This document shows positions 1 through 8,191 of a stretch of DNA of 64,000 nucleotides, piece after piece. This DNA is from Chryseobacterium phocaeense. GTDB lineage: Bacteria > Bacteroidota > Bacteroidia > Flavobacteriales > Weeksellaceae. Location of the stretch: contig NZ_LT827015.1 in assembly GCF_900169075.1 (NCBI RefSeq), positions 2,062,158-2,126,157 of the forward strand, given 5' to 3'. The translations under genes and the position numbers were made by a program. The number at the start of each line of letters is the position of its first letter. Position 1 is the first letter of the stretch. Under the pieces are notes generated by a model. That model saw only the letters and a program-made list of their open reading frames with translations, did not search any database and was not told where the DNA came from.

Positions 1-345
1 TAATTTTCCTCCCGAAGATCAGACAGGTGAAGCAGAATTTTTAGGGTGGCAAATAAAAATCTTTGATTTTTTTAAAAACTTATGTGAACTTCTACATATT
101 CTAATATTAAACTTAAAATCACTAAAGTGTTCAAAAACTTTTGTCACTTTGTGGTTAATTTTCCTCTCGCAGATCGAACAGATAAAGCAGATTTTTTAGG
201 ATGGTAAATAAAAATCTTTGATTTTTTAAAAACTTATGTGAACTTCTACGCATTCTAATATTAAACTTAAAATCACTAAAGTGTTCAAAAACTTTTGTCC
301 CTTTTGTGGTTAATTTTTTCTCCCGTAGATGGCACAGATTTTCAC
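1..345. repeat. 155-bp tandem repeat, two copies plus a partial third
   Basis: Copies begin at 1, 156 and 311, each with TAATTTT then a C/T-rich stretch and GAAGATC- or GCAGATC-like sequence. Each copy contains the run around AAAAATCTTTGATTTTTTAA and ends with CAAAAACTTTTGTC. The third copy is cut after about 35 bp. Read on the other strand this is the same dispersed family as at 36470-36556 and within 47137-48478. No coding capacity is convincing; an 89-codon minus-strand frame over it is repeat-derived. Confidence 0.8.
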
Positions 346-658
346 AGATGATCTTGGAGATTATTAGTATTAGTAAGCATAAAATAATAAATTTTCTGTG
401 ATTCATAGATCTTTCTAATTTCATTTTCCCTTTTTCTTCTTTTTTACTCTTATTAAATACATAATGTTGCTACAATACGATTATTGATGGTGCTAATCCG
501 GCTATTGACGTATTATATTTTAGCAGGAGTATAAGATGAACTAATATTGCAGTGTCAAAAGAGATTTGTTGTAATTTTAGTAGAGCATTATTTGTATGAA
601 TAGTCTGTTTATCAGATATAACAAAAAATTTATACCTTAAATTAAAGTGAGCGTTAAA
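346..658. other. Intergenic, no gene seen
   Basis: AT-rich sequence between the left-edge repeats and the histidine kinase gene. No open frame with recognisable content. It should hold the promoter of the LytS/LytTR operon, but I could not fix a confident -33/-7 pair. Confidence 0.5.
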
Positions 659-1708
659 ATGTTAGAGTCGGTCAGAAAACAATGGAAACAAATATTGGTC
701 ATCTTTATGTTGTATACAGCATGGAATGTTGCGGTATTTCTGTTTCTGGTAAGACTTCAGGGGCTTGAGGTAACGCTCCGGCAGTTTGGTCCGGGCAACA
801 AAATTTATATCAATGCGGTTCATACGATTATTAAGGGAACACTTGTGTATTATCTTCTGATCTACCATGTCATGATCCCACTGACACGGAATAGAAAATG
901 GAGAACAACGATCCTTCAGTGCGCTGTATTTTTTATCCTGCTTACCGTGTATGAATATGTATGGAATTTTTTCATCGTAAAGCCGGATCCTTCATCAGCT
1001 ATTGATCACTCACTGAGAATATTTTTTATTACCACTGCCGTTCTGGATGTTCTTATTGCATTGATCGCCTATTTTGTTGCCACCTCAATTACTTCCAATG
1101 AAATGCGTAAACATAAGGAAGAACTGGAAAAAGAAAAGCTTAAAGCAGAACTTGCTGCAATTAAATACCAGATCAACCCTCATTTTCTGTTTAACTCGTT
1201 GAGCTTTATTTATACAAAAACCCTAAAAAGCAGTCCGGAAGCCGCCCATGCCGTACATCTCCTGTCCGAAATAATGAGCTATGCCCTTGATGACTGGGGA
1301 GAATTGGGTACCGTTCCCTTAGCGGTAGAAGCTGAACATATGAAAAAGGTAATTGAAATGAATCAGATCCGGTTCAGCCACAATCTCAAAATAAGGTATT
1401 ATGAAGATATTCAGGCGAATTATGCATCTATCCCTGTTCTGGCCTTCGTTACCCTTGTGGAGAATGCTTTTAAACATGGTGACCTTACCGATGAGAAAAA
1501 CCAGGTATCTATTGAACTGATCGCCACGAAAAGTAAAATATACTTCCTGGTGAGCAATAAGAAGAAAACCGGTCCGAAAGAACCTTCCAAAGGAATCGGC
1601 CTGAGCAATGTACAGCAGCGCCTTCAGCTGATGTACGGGATCAAGCATTCTTTTACCATTAAAGAAGATGACAATTATTATTTAAACGAAATAATCATTA
1701 ATCTGTAA
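659..1708 (+). CDS. LytS-like sensor histidine kinase
   Basis: Membrane sensor kinase of the LytS/YehU family (His_kinase plus HATPase_c), about 349 residues, partner of the LytTR regulator that starts 3 bp downstream. Visible: four hydrophobic segments in roughly the first 150 residues, a short charged coiled linker (KEELEKEKLKAEL), the phospho-acceptor motif YQINPHFLFNSL, the N-box VENAFKHG and the G-box GIGLSNVQQRL. There is no large extracellular domain, so the signal is probably sensed in or near the membrane. The ATG at 659 is preferred; an in-frame GTG at 647 would add four residues. The input signal cannot be read from the sequence. Confidence 0.92.
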   Translation: MLESVRKQWKQILVIFMLYTAWNVAVFLFLVRLQGLEVTLRQFGPGNKIYINAVHTIIKGTLVYYLLIYHVMIPLTRNRKWRTTILQCAVFFILLTVYEYVWNFFIVKPDPSSAIDHSLRIFFITTAVLDVLIALIAYFVATSITSNEMRKHKEELEKEKLKAELAAIKYQINPHFLFNSLSFIYTKTLKSSPEAAHAVHLLSEIMSYALDDWGELGTVPLAVEAEHMKKVIEMNQIRFSHNLKIRYYEDIQANYASIPVLAFVTLVENAFKHGDLTDEKNQVSIELIATKSKIYFLVSNKKKTGPKEPSKGIGLSNVQQRLQLMYGIKHSFTIKEDDNYYLNEIIINL

Positions 1709-1711
1709 ATT

Positions 1712-2461
1712 ATGATGAACTGTATTGTAGTAGACGATGAAGCCCACGCGATAGAGCTGTTGACCCTGCATATTGAGCAGACTCCGTTCCTGAAACTGGT
1801 AGGTACTGCCACCAATCCCGCGGAAGCATTACAACTGCTTAACAGCACGGACGTTGACCTTATTTTTCTGGATATCCAGATGCCGGGAATGTCCGGGATA
1901 GAATTACTGCAGGTCCTGAATGGCCGCTACAAAGTGATCCTGACCACCGCTTTCCGTGAATATGCGCTTGAAGGATTTGATCATCAGGTTGTGGATTATC
2001 TGCTGAAGCCTATCTTCTTTCCAAGATTCCTTATGGCGGTACAGCGTGCACAGGAAATGGTTTCGGCTCCTAAAAACGAAACGGAGGACTTTATCCTGGT
2101 GAAAACGGAATACAAAGGAAAGCTTGTGAAAATTAATACCCACGATATTATCTATATTGAAGGAAAGGGTAAATATGTTTGCTTTCATACCACAGAGGGT
2201 GAACAGATCATGGCCCTCCTGAATATCGGTGGACTTGAAGAAAAACTGCCGGCGGAACGTTTTATGCGCATCCATAAATCCTTTATCATCGCTGTTCCGT
2301 TTATCATTATGATTCAGGGAAACACTGTACAGCTCGAGTTTACAAAAAACCAAATCCCTGTCGGCCAGACCTACCGTGACTCATTTATGGCGCAAATGAT
2401 GGACAAAGTATTGACCAATAAAGGTAAAGAAAATCCCGGCGCCATTGAATCTGCACCATAA
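1712..2461 (+). CDS. LytTR-family response regulator
   Basis: Two-domain regulator, 249 residues. The N-terminal receiver has the acidic pair (VVDDEA), the phospho-acceptor Asp in FLDIQMPGMSG and the conserved Lys in LLKPIFF. The C-terminal LytTR DNA-binding domain (about residues 125-235) shows the typical order IIYIEGKGKYV, then RFMRIHKSFII, then the terminal IPVGQTYRDSF. It overlaps no other gene and follows the kinase by 3 bp, so the two are co-transcribed. Regulated genes are unknown; the lipoprotein gene 79 bp downstream is a simple candidate, but that is inference from position only. Confidence 0.93.
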   Translation: MMNCIVVDDEAHAIELLTLHIEQTPFLKLVGTATNPAEALQLLNSTDVDLIFLDIQMPGMSGIELLQVLNGRYKVILTTAFREYALEGFDHQVVDYLLKPIFFPRFLMAVQRAQEMVSAPKNETEDFILVKTEYKGKLVKINTHDIIYIEGKGKYVCFHTTEGEQIMALLNIGGLEEKLPAERFMRIHKSFIIAVPFIIMIQGNTVQLEFTKNQIPVGQTYRDSFMAQMMDKVLTNKGKENPGAIESAP

Positions 2462-2540
2462 ATAATAAGTAATAGGTAATAAGCAATAACTAATAATCAT
2501 CAACATAAAATCTAACAATTTAATTTACAATTCAGAAACA

Positions 2541-2939
2541 ATGAAAAAATTATTCATCCAGTCTATTGGAATTTTCGCGCTCTCTGCTGCTACATCGTGT
2601 GCACCGTCTTATTTCGGGAAAACCTATGCAGCCACTCAGCATGTAGACGTATACTTTGATGCCGCCGATATCAAAAGAGAACACGAAATAATGGGAACAA
2701 CGGATGTAGGCCAGGGATTCAGCTCTCTGAATGCCGTGCAGCAGAAAGTGATCGAGCTGGGTAAAGCACAGGGAGCAGACGGCGTAGTTATGAAACTGAC
2801 CGAAGAAGTTACCGGAAGCCAGAAAAGTGATTTCGGGAATATGAAAAACGGCAGCAAAAACAATACCTACACCGGAGGATCAATCACCACCAATATCAAA
2901 ACCAAAAAGGTACAGGCTACATTCGTTAAATACAAGTAA
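2541..2939 (+). CDS. Small predicted lipoprotein, unknown function
   Basis: 132 residues. A short Lys-Lys N-terminus, hydrophobic stretch and Cys20 (SAATSC) form a probable lipoprotein signal, so the product is likely anchored in an envelope membrane. The mature part contains a conserved-looking segment (GKAQGADGVVMKL) that recalls the bacterial YbjQ/heavy-metal-binding style 'ADGVV' turn, but I do not assign it. Downstream is a hairpin at 3144-3175. The 79-bp gap before it holds several TAATAA-type short repeats. Function unknown. Confidence 0.8.
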   Translation: MKKLFIQSIGIFALSAATSCAPSYFGKTYAATQHVDVYFDAADIKREHEIMGTTDVGQGFSSLNAVQQKVIELGKAQGADGVVMKLTEEVTGSQKSDFGNMKNGSKNNTYTGGSITTNIKTKKVQATFVKYK

Positions 2940-3143
2940 GCCATTACATCAGCAGATTCTCTTCTGTTGATTCCTCCTGCGATCATAGCAGGAACCCTTT
3001 GATACATTTCTCACACTTTATCTTCTCAAAATAGCCGTTGCAGCATACAGACGGACAGGTAAAACAGTGTCCGAATTGTACAGAATAACCTATTCATATC
3101 ATTAAAAATAGTCGTTTTATCCTTTTATATCCAATTGTTTTTT

Positions 3144-3175
3144 GACCCGGAGCCCAGGCTCCGGGTTTCTTTATA
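3144..3175 (+). terminator. Rho-independent terminator between convergent genes
   Basis: ACCCGGAGCC and GGCTCCGGGT form a GC-rich hairpin with a 2-nt loop, followed by TTTCTTTAT. It serves the plus-strand lipoprotein gene and could also stop the convergent protease gene. Confidence 0.75.
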
Positions 3176-3186
3176 TTTTGTTTTTA

Positions 3187-4062
3187 TCAGGGGCATAATA
3201 TCTGCTTCCCGTTTTTATCATAACAGCAGCTTTCATTTACAATGCACGGATGATAAGGGTAAATCTGCTTGAGAAATGACCGGTCCAAAGCAGACAGATC
3301 TGAATTCCAGGGAGTGGAATATCCTCCTACCGTTAAAAAGGCAGGAACCGCATAATGCATAATTGATTTAGGGTCATAGGCTGTATAATTGGTTGTGCTT
3401 ACGCTGTACCTGTAGAATATATTATAATCCACCATTTCTTTGGTCCAGGGAGGAGACTGGCTATTTTTGTAATATTCGTATACTTTTTCCTTATCCCAGG
3501 GAATAACCGCTCCGGGATGCTGATGTTCGTGCATAAATCCCAACGCATGCCCGAATTCATGAAGAACTACCTGCTTTATAGATTCCTCAGGTTCATTTTC
3601 ATTGATCCAGCCAAAAAACATGGTGGGCTTGTCCTGCGGTATCGTCTTACCGTCTGTTCCAATGTAAGAGGAAGAGCCACCTTCATGAAAGAAAATCCGG
3701 ATATCTGCAGTGTTTCCACTGGTAGTTACATCATAAGGAATAAACCGGAAATTAACTTTTTTCTTTGTATGGAATTTATATTCACTACCATCTGCAGAAG
3801 CTTCCACCCACAGTTTTGCATATTCCCTGACTTTATTTTTCTGAAATTCCGTTCCGTTTAAAAATTTCACAGTGATCTTCAACGGAAAATGAACTGAATG
3901 CGGCCAAAGACTTTTCTTCACAACAGCAGCCTTAGGCTGAATAGGTGACCAGTAAAAAGGATCGGAATAAAGTTCGGTACAAAGTCTTGACTGAGCTTCT
4001 GATTTTTTATCAGTACAGCTTAGAATGGCTAAAAATGCCAATAAAAGAATTGAAATTTTCAT
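3187..4062 (-). CDS. Astacin-like (M12A) zinc metalloprotease lipoprotein
   Basis: About 291 residues from the preferred ATG at 4062. A longer frame reaches 4110, but the signal peptide MKISILLLAFLAILSC begins at 4062, with lipobox Cys16. The catalytic zinc motif HEFGHALGFMHEHQHP fits the astacin pattern HExxHxxGxxHEH, and the downstream SIMHYAVPAF is the Met-turn with the family's Tyr. Established for the family: secreted or surface endopeptidase activity. No propeptide or T9SS tail is obvious. The C-terminal segment has several Cys residues (HPCIVNESCCYD). It stands alone on this strand, convergent with the upstream lipoprotein gene. Confidence 0.9.
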   Translation of the reverse strand: MKISILLLAFLAILSCTDKKSEAQSRLCTELYSDPFYWSPIQPKAAVVKKSLWPHSVHFPLKITVKFLNGTEFQKNKVREYAKLWVEASADGSEYKFHTKKKVNFRFIPYDVTTSGNTADIRIFFHEGGSSSYIGTDGKTIPQDKPTMFFGWINENEPEESIKQVVLHEFGHALGFMHEHQHPGAVIPWDKEKVYEYYKNSQSPPWTKEMVDYNIFYRYSVSTTNYTAYDPKSIMHYAVPAFLTVGGYSTPWNSDLSALDRSFLKQIYPYHPCIVNESCCYDKNGKQILCP

Positions 4063-4188
4063 GATTTTGAGTTTTTTGTTAATGATGATACGAAGTGCTT
4101 TCACAAACAAATCTAAGCCAAAACCACAAGCTTTTCAGGTACCCTTTTGGGTGATTTTATTCTGAAAATATTGGGTTAATTTGAATAT

Positions 4189-4226
4189 AAAAAAATAGCA
4201 GAGCAAGCTTTACGCCTGCTCTGCAT
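4189..4226 (-). terminator. Terminator of metE
   Basis: On the minus strand GCAGAGCA and TGCTCTGC form a stem with a 11-nt loop, followed by an AT-rich T tract. It begins about 35 bp past the metE stop codon. Confidence 0.75.
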
Positions 4227-4258
4227 CAGAATGTATGGAATATGGGTGAAAAATTAAA

Positions 4259-6577
4259 TTAATTACTTTCCGCCAATGCAAAAGCTGATTGTCTGGCAGC
4301 TTCCACCATCGCAATCAGGGCTTTTTCCGTTTCATCCCAGTGTCTTGTTTTCAGTCCGCAGTCAGGATTTACCCAAAGTTGTTCTGCCGGAATTACTTTT
4401 TGGGCTTTGATCAGCAGTTCGATCATTTCTTCTTTTGACGGAACCCGCGGCGAGTGGATGTCATAGACTCCCGGACCGATCTCATTCGGATATTTGAAAT
4501 CCGCAAATGCATTTAAAAGTTCCATCTGTGAGCGTGAACATTCAATGGTAATCACATCTGCATCCATATCTGCTATGTTTTTGATAATATCATTAAATTC
4601 GGAATAGCACATATGGGTATGGATCTGGGTTGCATCTTCCACTCCACTGGATGAAATCCTGAAGGCTTCTACGGCCCATTTCAGGTAATTCTGCCATTCG
4701 GATTTTCTTAAAGGAAGCCCTTCCCGGATAGCCGGTTCATCAATCTGGATAATTCTGATGCCTGCTCTTTCAAGATCCACCACCTCGTCACGGATGGCCA
4801 AAGCAATCTGTTTACACGTTTCCGAACGCGGCTGATCATCACGTACGAAAGACCATTGTAAAATCGTTACCGGGCCGGTTAGCATTCCTTTTACCCACTT
4901 TTCCGTCTGTGACTGTGCGTATTGAGACCAGTATACCGTCATTGGGTCAGGACGGGAAACGTCTCCAAAAATAACCGGAGGTTTTACGCAGCGGCTTCCA
5001 TAACTTTGAACCCAGCCGTTTTTCGTGAATACAAATCCTTTCAGCTGCTCTCCGAAATATTCAACCATATCATTACGTTCAAATTCTCCGTGAACCAGTA
5101 CATCAATTCCTATTTCTTCCTGCCAGCGGATCGTTCTTTGGGTTTCTTCTTTTAGTAAAGTATGATACTGTTCTGCAGTCAATTCTCCTTTTTTAAATTT
5201 TGCCCTCCAGCTTCTCACTTCTGCCGTCTGCGGGAATGAGCCAATGGTGGTGGTTGGGAACAATGGAAGCTGTAATACGTTCTGCTGTTCCTCTTTCCTT
5301 ATTTTGAAGGAGCTGTTTCTGCGGGAATCTGCTTCTGTCACGGCATCAGTCCTTTGTTTTACTGCATCATTATGAATCAGTGAAGATGTTTTTCTGCTTG
5401 CCACTGCCTTTTTATTGTCTTCAAAAGCGGTAAGAATAGTTTCGTCCGGAGTTCCGGCTGCCAGTTCTTTAAGCGTCACTATTTCCTTTACTTTCTGTTT
5501 GGCGAAGGCCAGCCAGTTTTTAATTTCAGGATTCAGATCCGTTTCAAAATCCAGATCGCAAGGTGAATGCAGTAATGAAGACGATGGAGCAATAAAGATC
5601 CTTTCAGCACCTAATTTTTCTATTGCTTTTTCAATAAATGTCAGGGATTTTTCAAAATCATTTTTCCAGATATTCCTTCCGTCTACCACGCCTAATGACA
5701 GACCTACATTTTCAGGAACTGCCTGAAGCACCTCATCCAGCTGTTCCGGATCTCTTACCAGATCAATATGCAGAACATCTACCGGAAGGGAAAGAGCAAG
5801 TGACCGGTTATCCTTTAATCCATCAAAATAGGTGGCCAGAATGAATTTCAGCTTTGGAAACTGCTTTCTGATCTTCTCATATACCCACTGGTATTTTTCT
5901 TTTGCTTTCTCAGTCAGGTCCAATGCTAAAAACGGTTCATCAAACTGGATCCATTCCGCTCCCTGCTCCTGAAGTCTGGATAAAATCTCAATATATACCG
6001 GAAGCAGATTTTCAGCAAGATCCAGCTTATCAAATCCCTCTTCTTTTTCTTTTCCTAAAAGCAGATAAGAAACAAGGCCGATAATTACCGGTTTTGCATT
6101 AATTCCGGCCTGTTTTGCTCCGGAAAATTCATTGAATATTTTATTTGAATTCAGCTTAAACTGCTGATTTTTATAAAATTCAGGGACGATATAATGGTAA
6201 TTGGTATCAAACCATTTCGTCATTTCCATCGCGGTGATATCCAACCCTTCCTTTTGATATCCTCTGGCCATGGCAAAATAAAGATCCAGCTCAGAGCTGT
6301 TATTTCTAAGAGCCACTTCATGATAACGCGCCGGAATGGCACCTACGATTAAGCTCATGTCCAGAACCTGATCGTAATACGAGAAATCATTGCAGGGAAT
6401 GAGGTCTATTCCTGCTTCTTTCTGAATATTCCAGTTTTGGCTGCAGATATTTCTTCCTGCTGTAAGAAGTTCTTCCAAAACAATTTTACCTGACCAATAC
6501 TGCTCGCAGGCTTTTTTGAGTTCTCTTTTGCTACCAATACGCGGATAGCCCAGAATGTGAGTTTGCATGTTTTTCAC
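4259..6577 (-). CDS. metE: Cobalamin-independent methionine synthase
   Basis: 772 residues, full length for MetE. The enzyme transfers the methyl group from 5-methyltetrahydrofolate to homocysteine without B12. The N-terminal half begins with the family signature HILGYPRIGSKRELKKA. The C-terminal catalytic barrel starts near LPLFPTTTIGSFPQT and holds the zinc ligands: His and Cys in IHTHMCYSEF, the acidic residue in ITIECSRS and the Cys in NPDCGLKTR. Folate-type motif IDEPAIREGLPLRK is present. It is a single-gene transcript preceded by a cobalamin riboswitch, which explains regulation: B12 present turns off the B12-independent enzyme. A metH gene is therefore expected elsewhere in the genome. 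Confidence 0.98.
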   Translation of the reverse strand: MKNMQTHILGYPRIGSKRELKKACEQYWSGKIVLEELLTAGRNICSQNWNIQKEAGIDLIPCNDFSYYDQVLDMSLIVGAIPARYHEVALRNNSSELDLYFAMARGYQKEGLDITAMEMTKWFDTNYHYIVPEFYKNQQFKLNSNKIFNEFSGAKQAGINAKPVIIGLVSYLLLGKEKEEGFDKLDLAENLLPVYIEILSRLQEQGAEWIQFDEPFLALDLTEKAKEKYQWVYEKIRKQFPKLKFILATYFDGLKDNRSLALSLPVDVLHIDLVRDPEQLDEVLQAVPENVGLSLGVVDGRNIWKNDFEKSLTFIEKAIEKLGAERIFIAPSSSLLHSPCDLDFETDLNPEIKNWLAFAKQKVKEIVTLKELAAGTPDETILTAFEDNKKAVASRKTSSLIHNDAVKQRTDAVTEADSRRNSSFKIRKEEQQNVLQLPLFPTTTIGSFPQTAEVRSWRAKFKKGELTAEQYHTLLKEETQRTIRWQEEIGIDVLVHGEFERNDMVEYFGEQLKGFVFTKNGWVQSYGSRCVKPPVIFGDVSRPDPMTVYWSQYAQSQTEKWVKGMLTGPVTILQWSFVRDDQPRSETCKQIALAIRDEVVDLERAGIRIIQIDEPAIREGLPLRKSEWQNYLKWAVEAFRISSSGVEDATQIHTHMCYSEFNDIIKNIADMDADVITIECSRSQMELLNAFADFKYPNEIGPGVYDIHSPRVPSKEEMIELLIKAQKVIPAEQLWVNPDCGLKTRHWDETEKALIAMVEAARQSAFALAESN

Positions 6578-6749
6578 TTTTAATTAAACTTAATTGAAAA
6601 GCCCTTGAAATGCTTCGTAATGCCTGAACGGGTAGAAAATCTGGAAAAATAATGACCAACCTGAACGCCATCCGGTTACGAAAAGCGTACAGATACATAT
6701 CATCTTGATGATCCAAAGCTTCATCCCGCGAAAGCATTGTCAATTCAGT

Positions 6750-6905
6750 AAAGGCAGGTCTCCTGACTTGTAACGGTTTCTGCCATCCTTCCCGCTTTCG
6801 GCAGTGGATCCACAAGGACAAAAACCTTTGGTGTGTTACTTACAGTTGCGCGACAGCTCGTGATTCTCACACGATTCCCTATTAATCTACCTTAAGTAAA
6901 ACCTT
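6750..6905 (-). promoter_or_regulatory. Cobalamin (B12) riboswitch upstream of metE
   Basis: Read on the minus strand the region carries, in order, TTAATAGGGAATCGTGTGA, a GAATCACGAGCTGTCGC segment, the near-invariant GCGCAACTGTAAGT, a CCACTG core followed by a GCGGGAAGG-type element, and AGTCAGGAGACCTGCC. These are the conserved blocks of the RF00174 cobalamin aptamer in the right order and spacing. About 170 nt separate its end from the metE start, leaving room for an expression platform. Boundaries are approximate. Confidence 0.93.
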
Positions 6906-7110
6906 TCCTGTTTGATGAAGTATATAAAGAACTGTATTTTATTACAAACCTGCATTTATTGCAGATTTTAATTTTGAGTAAAATTAATCATACAGAATAT
7001 ATAAATAATCAATGCTTATTAATTAAGCAAATTAATCCGCAATTAAAAATAAAAACCAAATTTTATTCTTTAAATTAGCATAATTCAAAAGTATTAAAGA
7101 ATATTATTCT

Positions 7111-7572
7111 ATGGACCATCTTGACGATAAGGATATTCAGCTGCTCAGGCTGCTTCAGAAAAACGCCAAACTGACTGTTAAAGAACTGGCTAAAGAAATC
7201 AATCTCTCCCCTTCGCCCGCTTTTGAAAGGATAAAAAGGCTGGAACAGGATGGATATGTCAAAAGATATTCCGCCGTTCTGGACGCTGAAAAACTGAACC
7301 GCGGGTTTACTGTTTTCTGCCAGATCAAATTAAAGATCCATGACCGGTCCGTAGGTTACGATTTTGTAAAGGAAATCCTGGAAATAGAAGAAGTGGCCGA
7401 ATGCTACAATATCTCAGGAGATTTTGATTTCCTGCTTAAAGTTCAGGTCCGGGATATGAAGCATTATCAGGATTTTGTCTTTAATAAACTGGGGTCCGTA
7501 GATTCCATCGGGAGTACACACAGTACATTTGTGATGGCTGAGGTAAAAAACAACCATGGACTGACCATCTAA
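7111..7572 (+). CDS. Lrp/AsnC-family transcriptional regulator
   Basis: 153 residues, the usual size for the family. The N-terminal winged helix-turn-helix is clear (DIQLLRLLQKNAKLTVKELA then LSPSPAFERIKRLEQDGYV), followed by the alpha/beta RAM/AsnC ligand domain (YNISGDFDFLLKVQVRDM). It is divergent from the metE riboswitch leader, separated by about 200 bp. Family members respond to amino acids; control of methionine genes would be plausible from position but is not shown. Confidence 0.93.
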   Translation: MDHLDDKDIQLLRLLQKNAKLTVKELAKEINLSPSPAFERIKRLEQDGYVKRYSAVLDAEKLNRGFTVFCQIKLKIHDRSVGYDFVKEILEIEEVAECYNISGDFDFLLKVQVRDMKHYQDFVFNKLGSVDSIGSTHSTFVMAEVKNNHGLTI

Positions 7573-7827
7573 GAGATCCGGCTGATCTTTTCACTTCTAT
7601 TCTTTCTGATTATTTTCAAAACAATGGTTCTATCCGCATGTTTTTATTTTTTACGAAACCTCATCGTTCGTAATTTAAAATAATTCTAAATTAAGCAACA
7701 ATAAAACACGCTTGAACTCTTTTATCCAAGGGACTTTTCAACAAAAAACAAATAAAAATTACGTAGAAATACTGAACATCCCGTACCACATTGTTTCTAA
7801 TTTTGAGTAAACAAAAACTGATAACAA
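7573..7827. other. Intergenic, no gene seen
   Basis: AT-rich spacer after the Lrp-type regulator. No recognisable feature apart from possible promoter elements for the decayed DNA that follows. Confidence 0.4.
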
Positions 7828-8170
7828 TGGATCGTTTAAACAACCACTTACCTTTCCTGAAAAAAGAGATGGGTTATGAAACTGTATCCCGGGTCCGGCA
7901 GGTCTAGCTCAATCGATACTGCGGTCTCCCAACCGGAGTTGAAGATACTTTAACCATCAAATTTTAAAGAAATGATCCGTTCTGATCAATAGGAAAAGCT
8001 CTGCCGGTAGAATGCAACGCAGCGTATCCTATGAAAGCCAATCCGAAAATGCAGATTTTGAATCTAATCCGCAATTGTATGACCTGAAGGAGCAGGCTAC
8101 CGGATTGATAAGCCAGCCGCTGAACGCCCAGCAGAATGCAGGACCTACTTTTGAATATCCAGTTAATTAA
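7828..8170 (+). pseudogene. Decayed coding DNA upstream of the nitrobindin-like gene
   Basis: An ATG at 7828 opens a frame (MDRLNNHLPFLKKEMGYETV...) that stops after about 26 codons. A second frame from ATG 8012 to the stop at 8168-8170 encodes 52 residues ending GPTFEYPVN, 21 bp before the next gene. Composition looks protein-like on both sides with stops and frame changes between them, as expected for an eroded gene. The 52-codon part could instead be a real small gene. I do not recognise the parent family. Confidence 0.35.
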
Positions 8171-8191
8171 TAACCATAAAAACTATACATC

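Noticed and set aside
155..424. 89-codon minus-strand ORF at the left edge
   Set aside because: Lies wholly in tandem repeat DNA and its product is a low-complexity Leu/Ile/Phe sequence.
5415..5726. Plus-strand ORF of 103 codons inside metE
   Set aside because: Antisense shadow of a well-supported gene, with no family features.
6950..6966. Eighth Fur-type box (TGCATTTATTGCA) upstream of the Lrp gene
   Set aside because: Arm spacing is 13 bp instead of 15 and the CAACA/TGTTG inner arms are missing.
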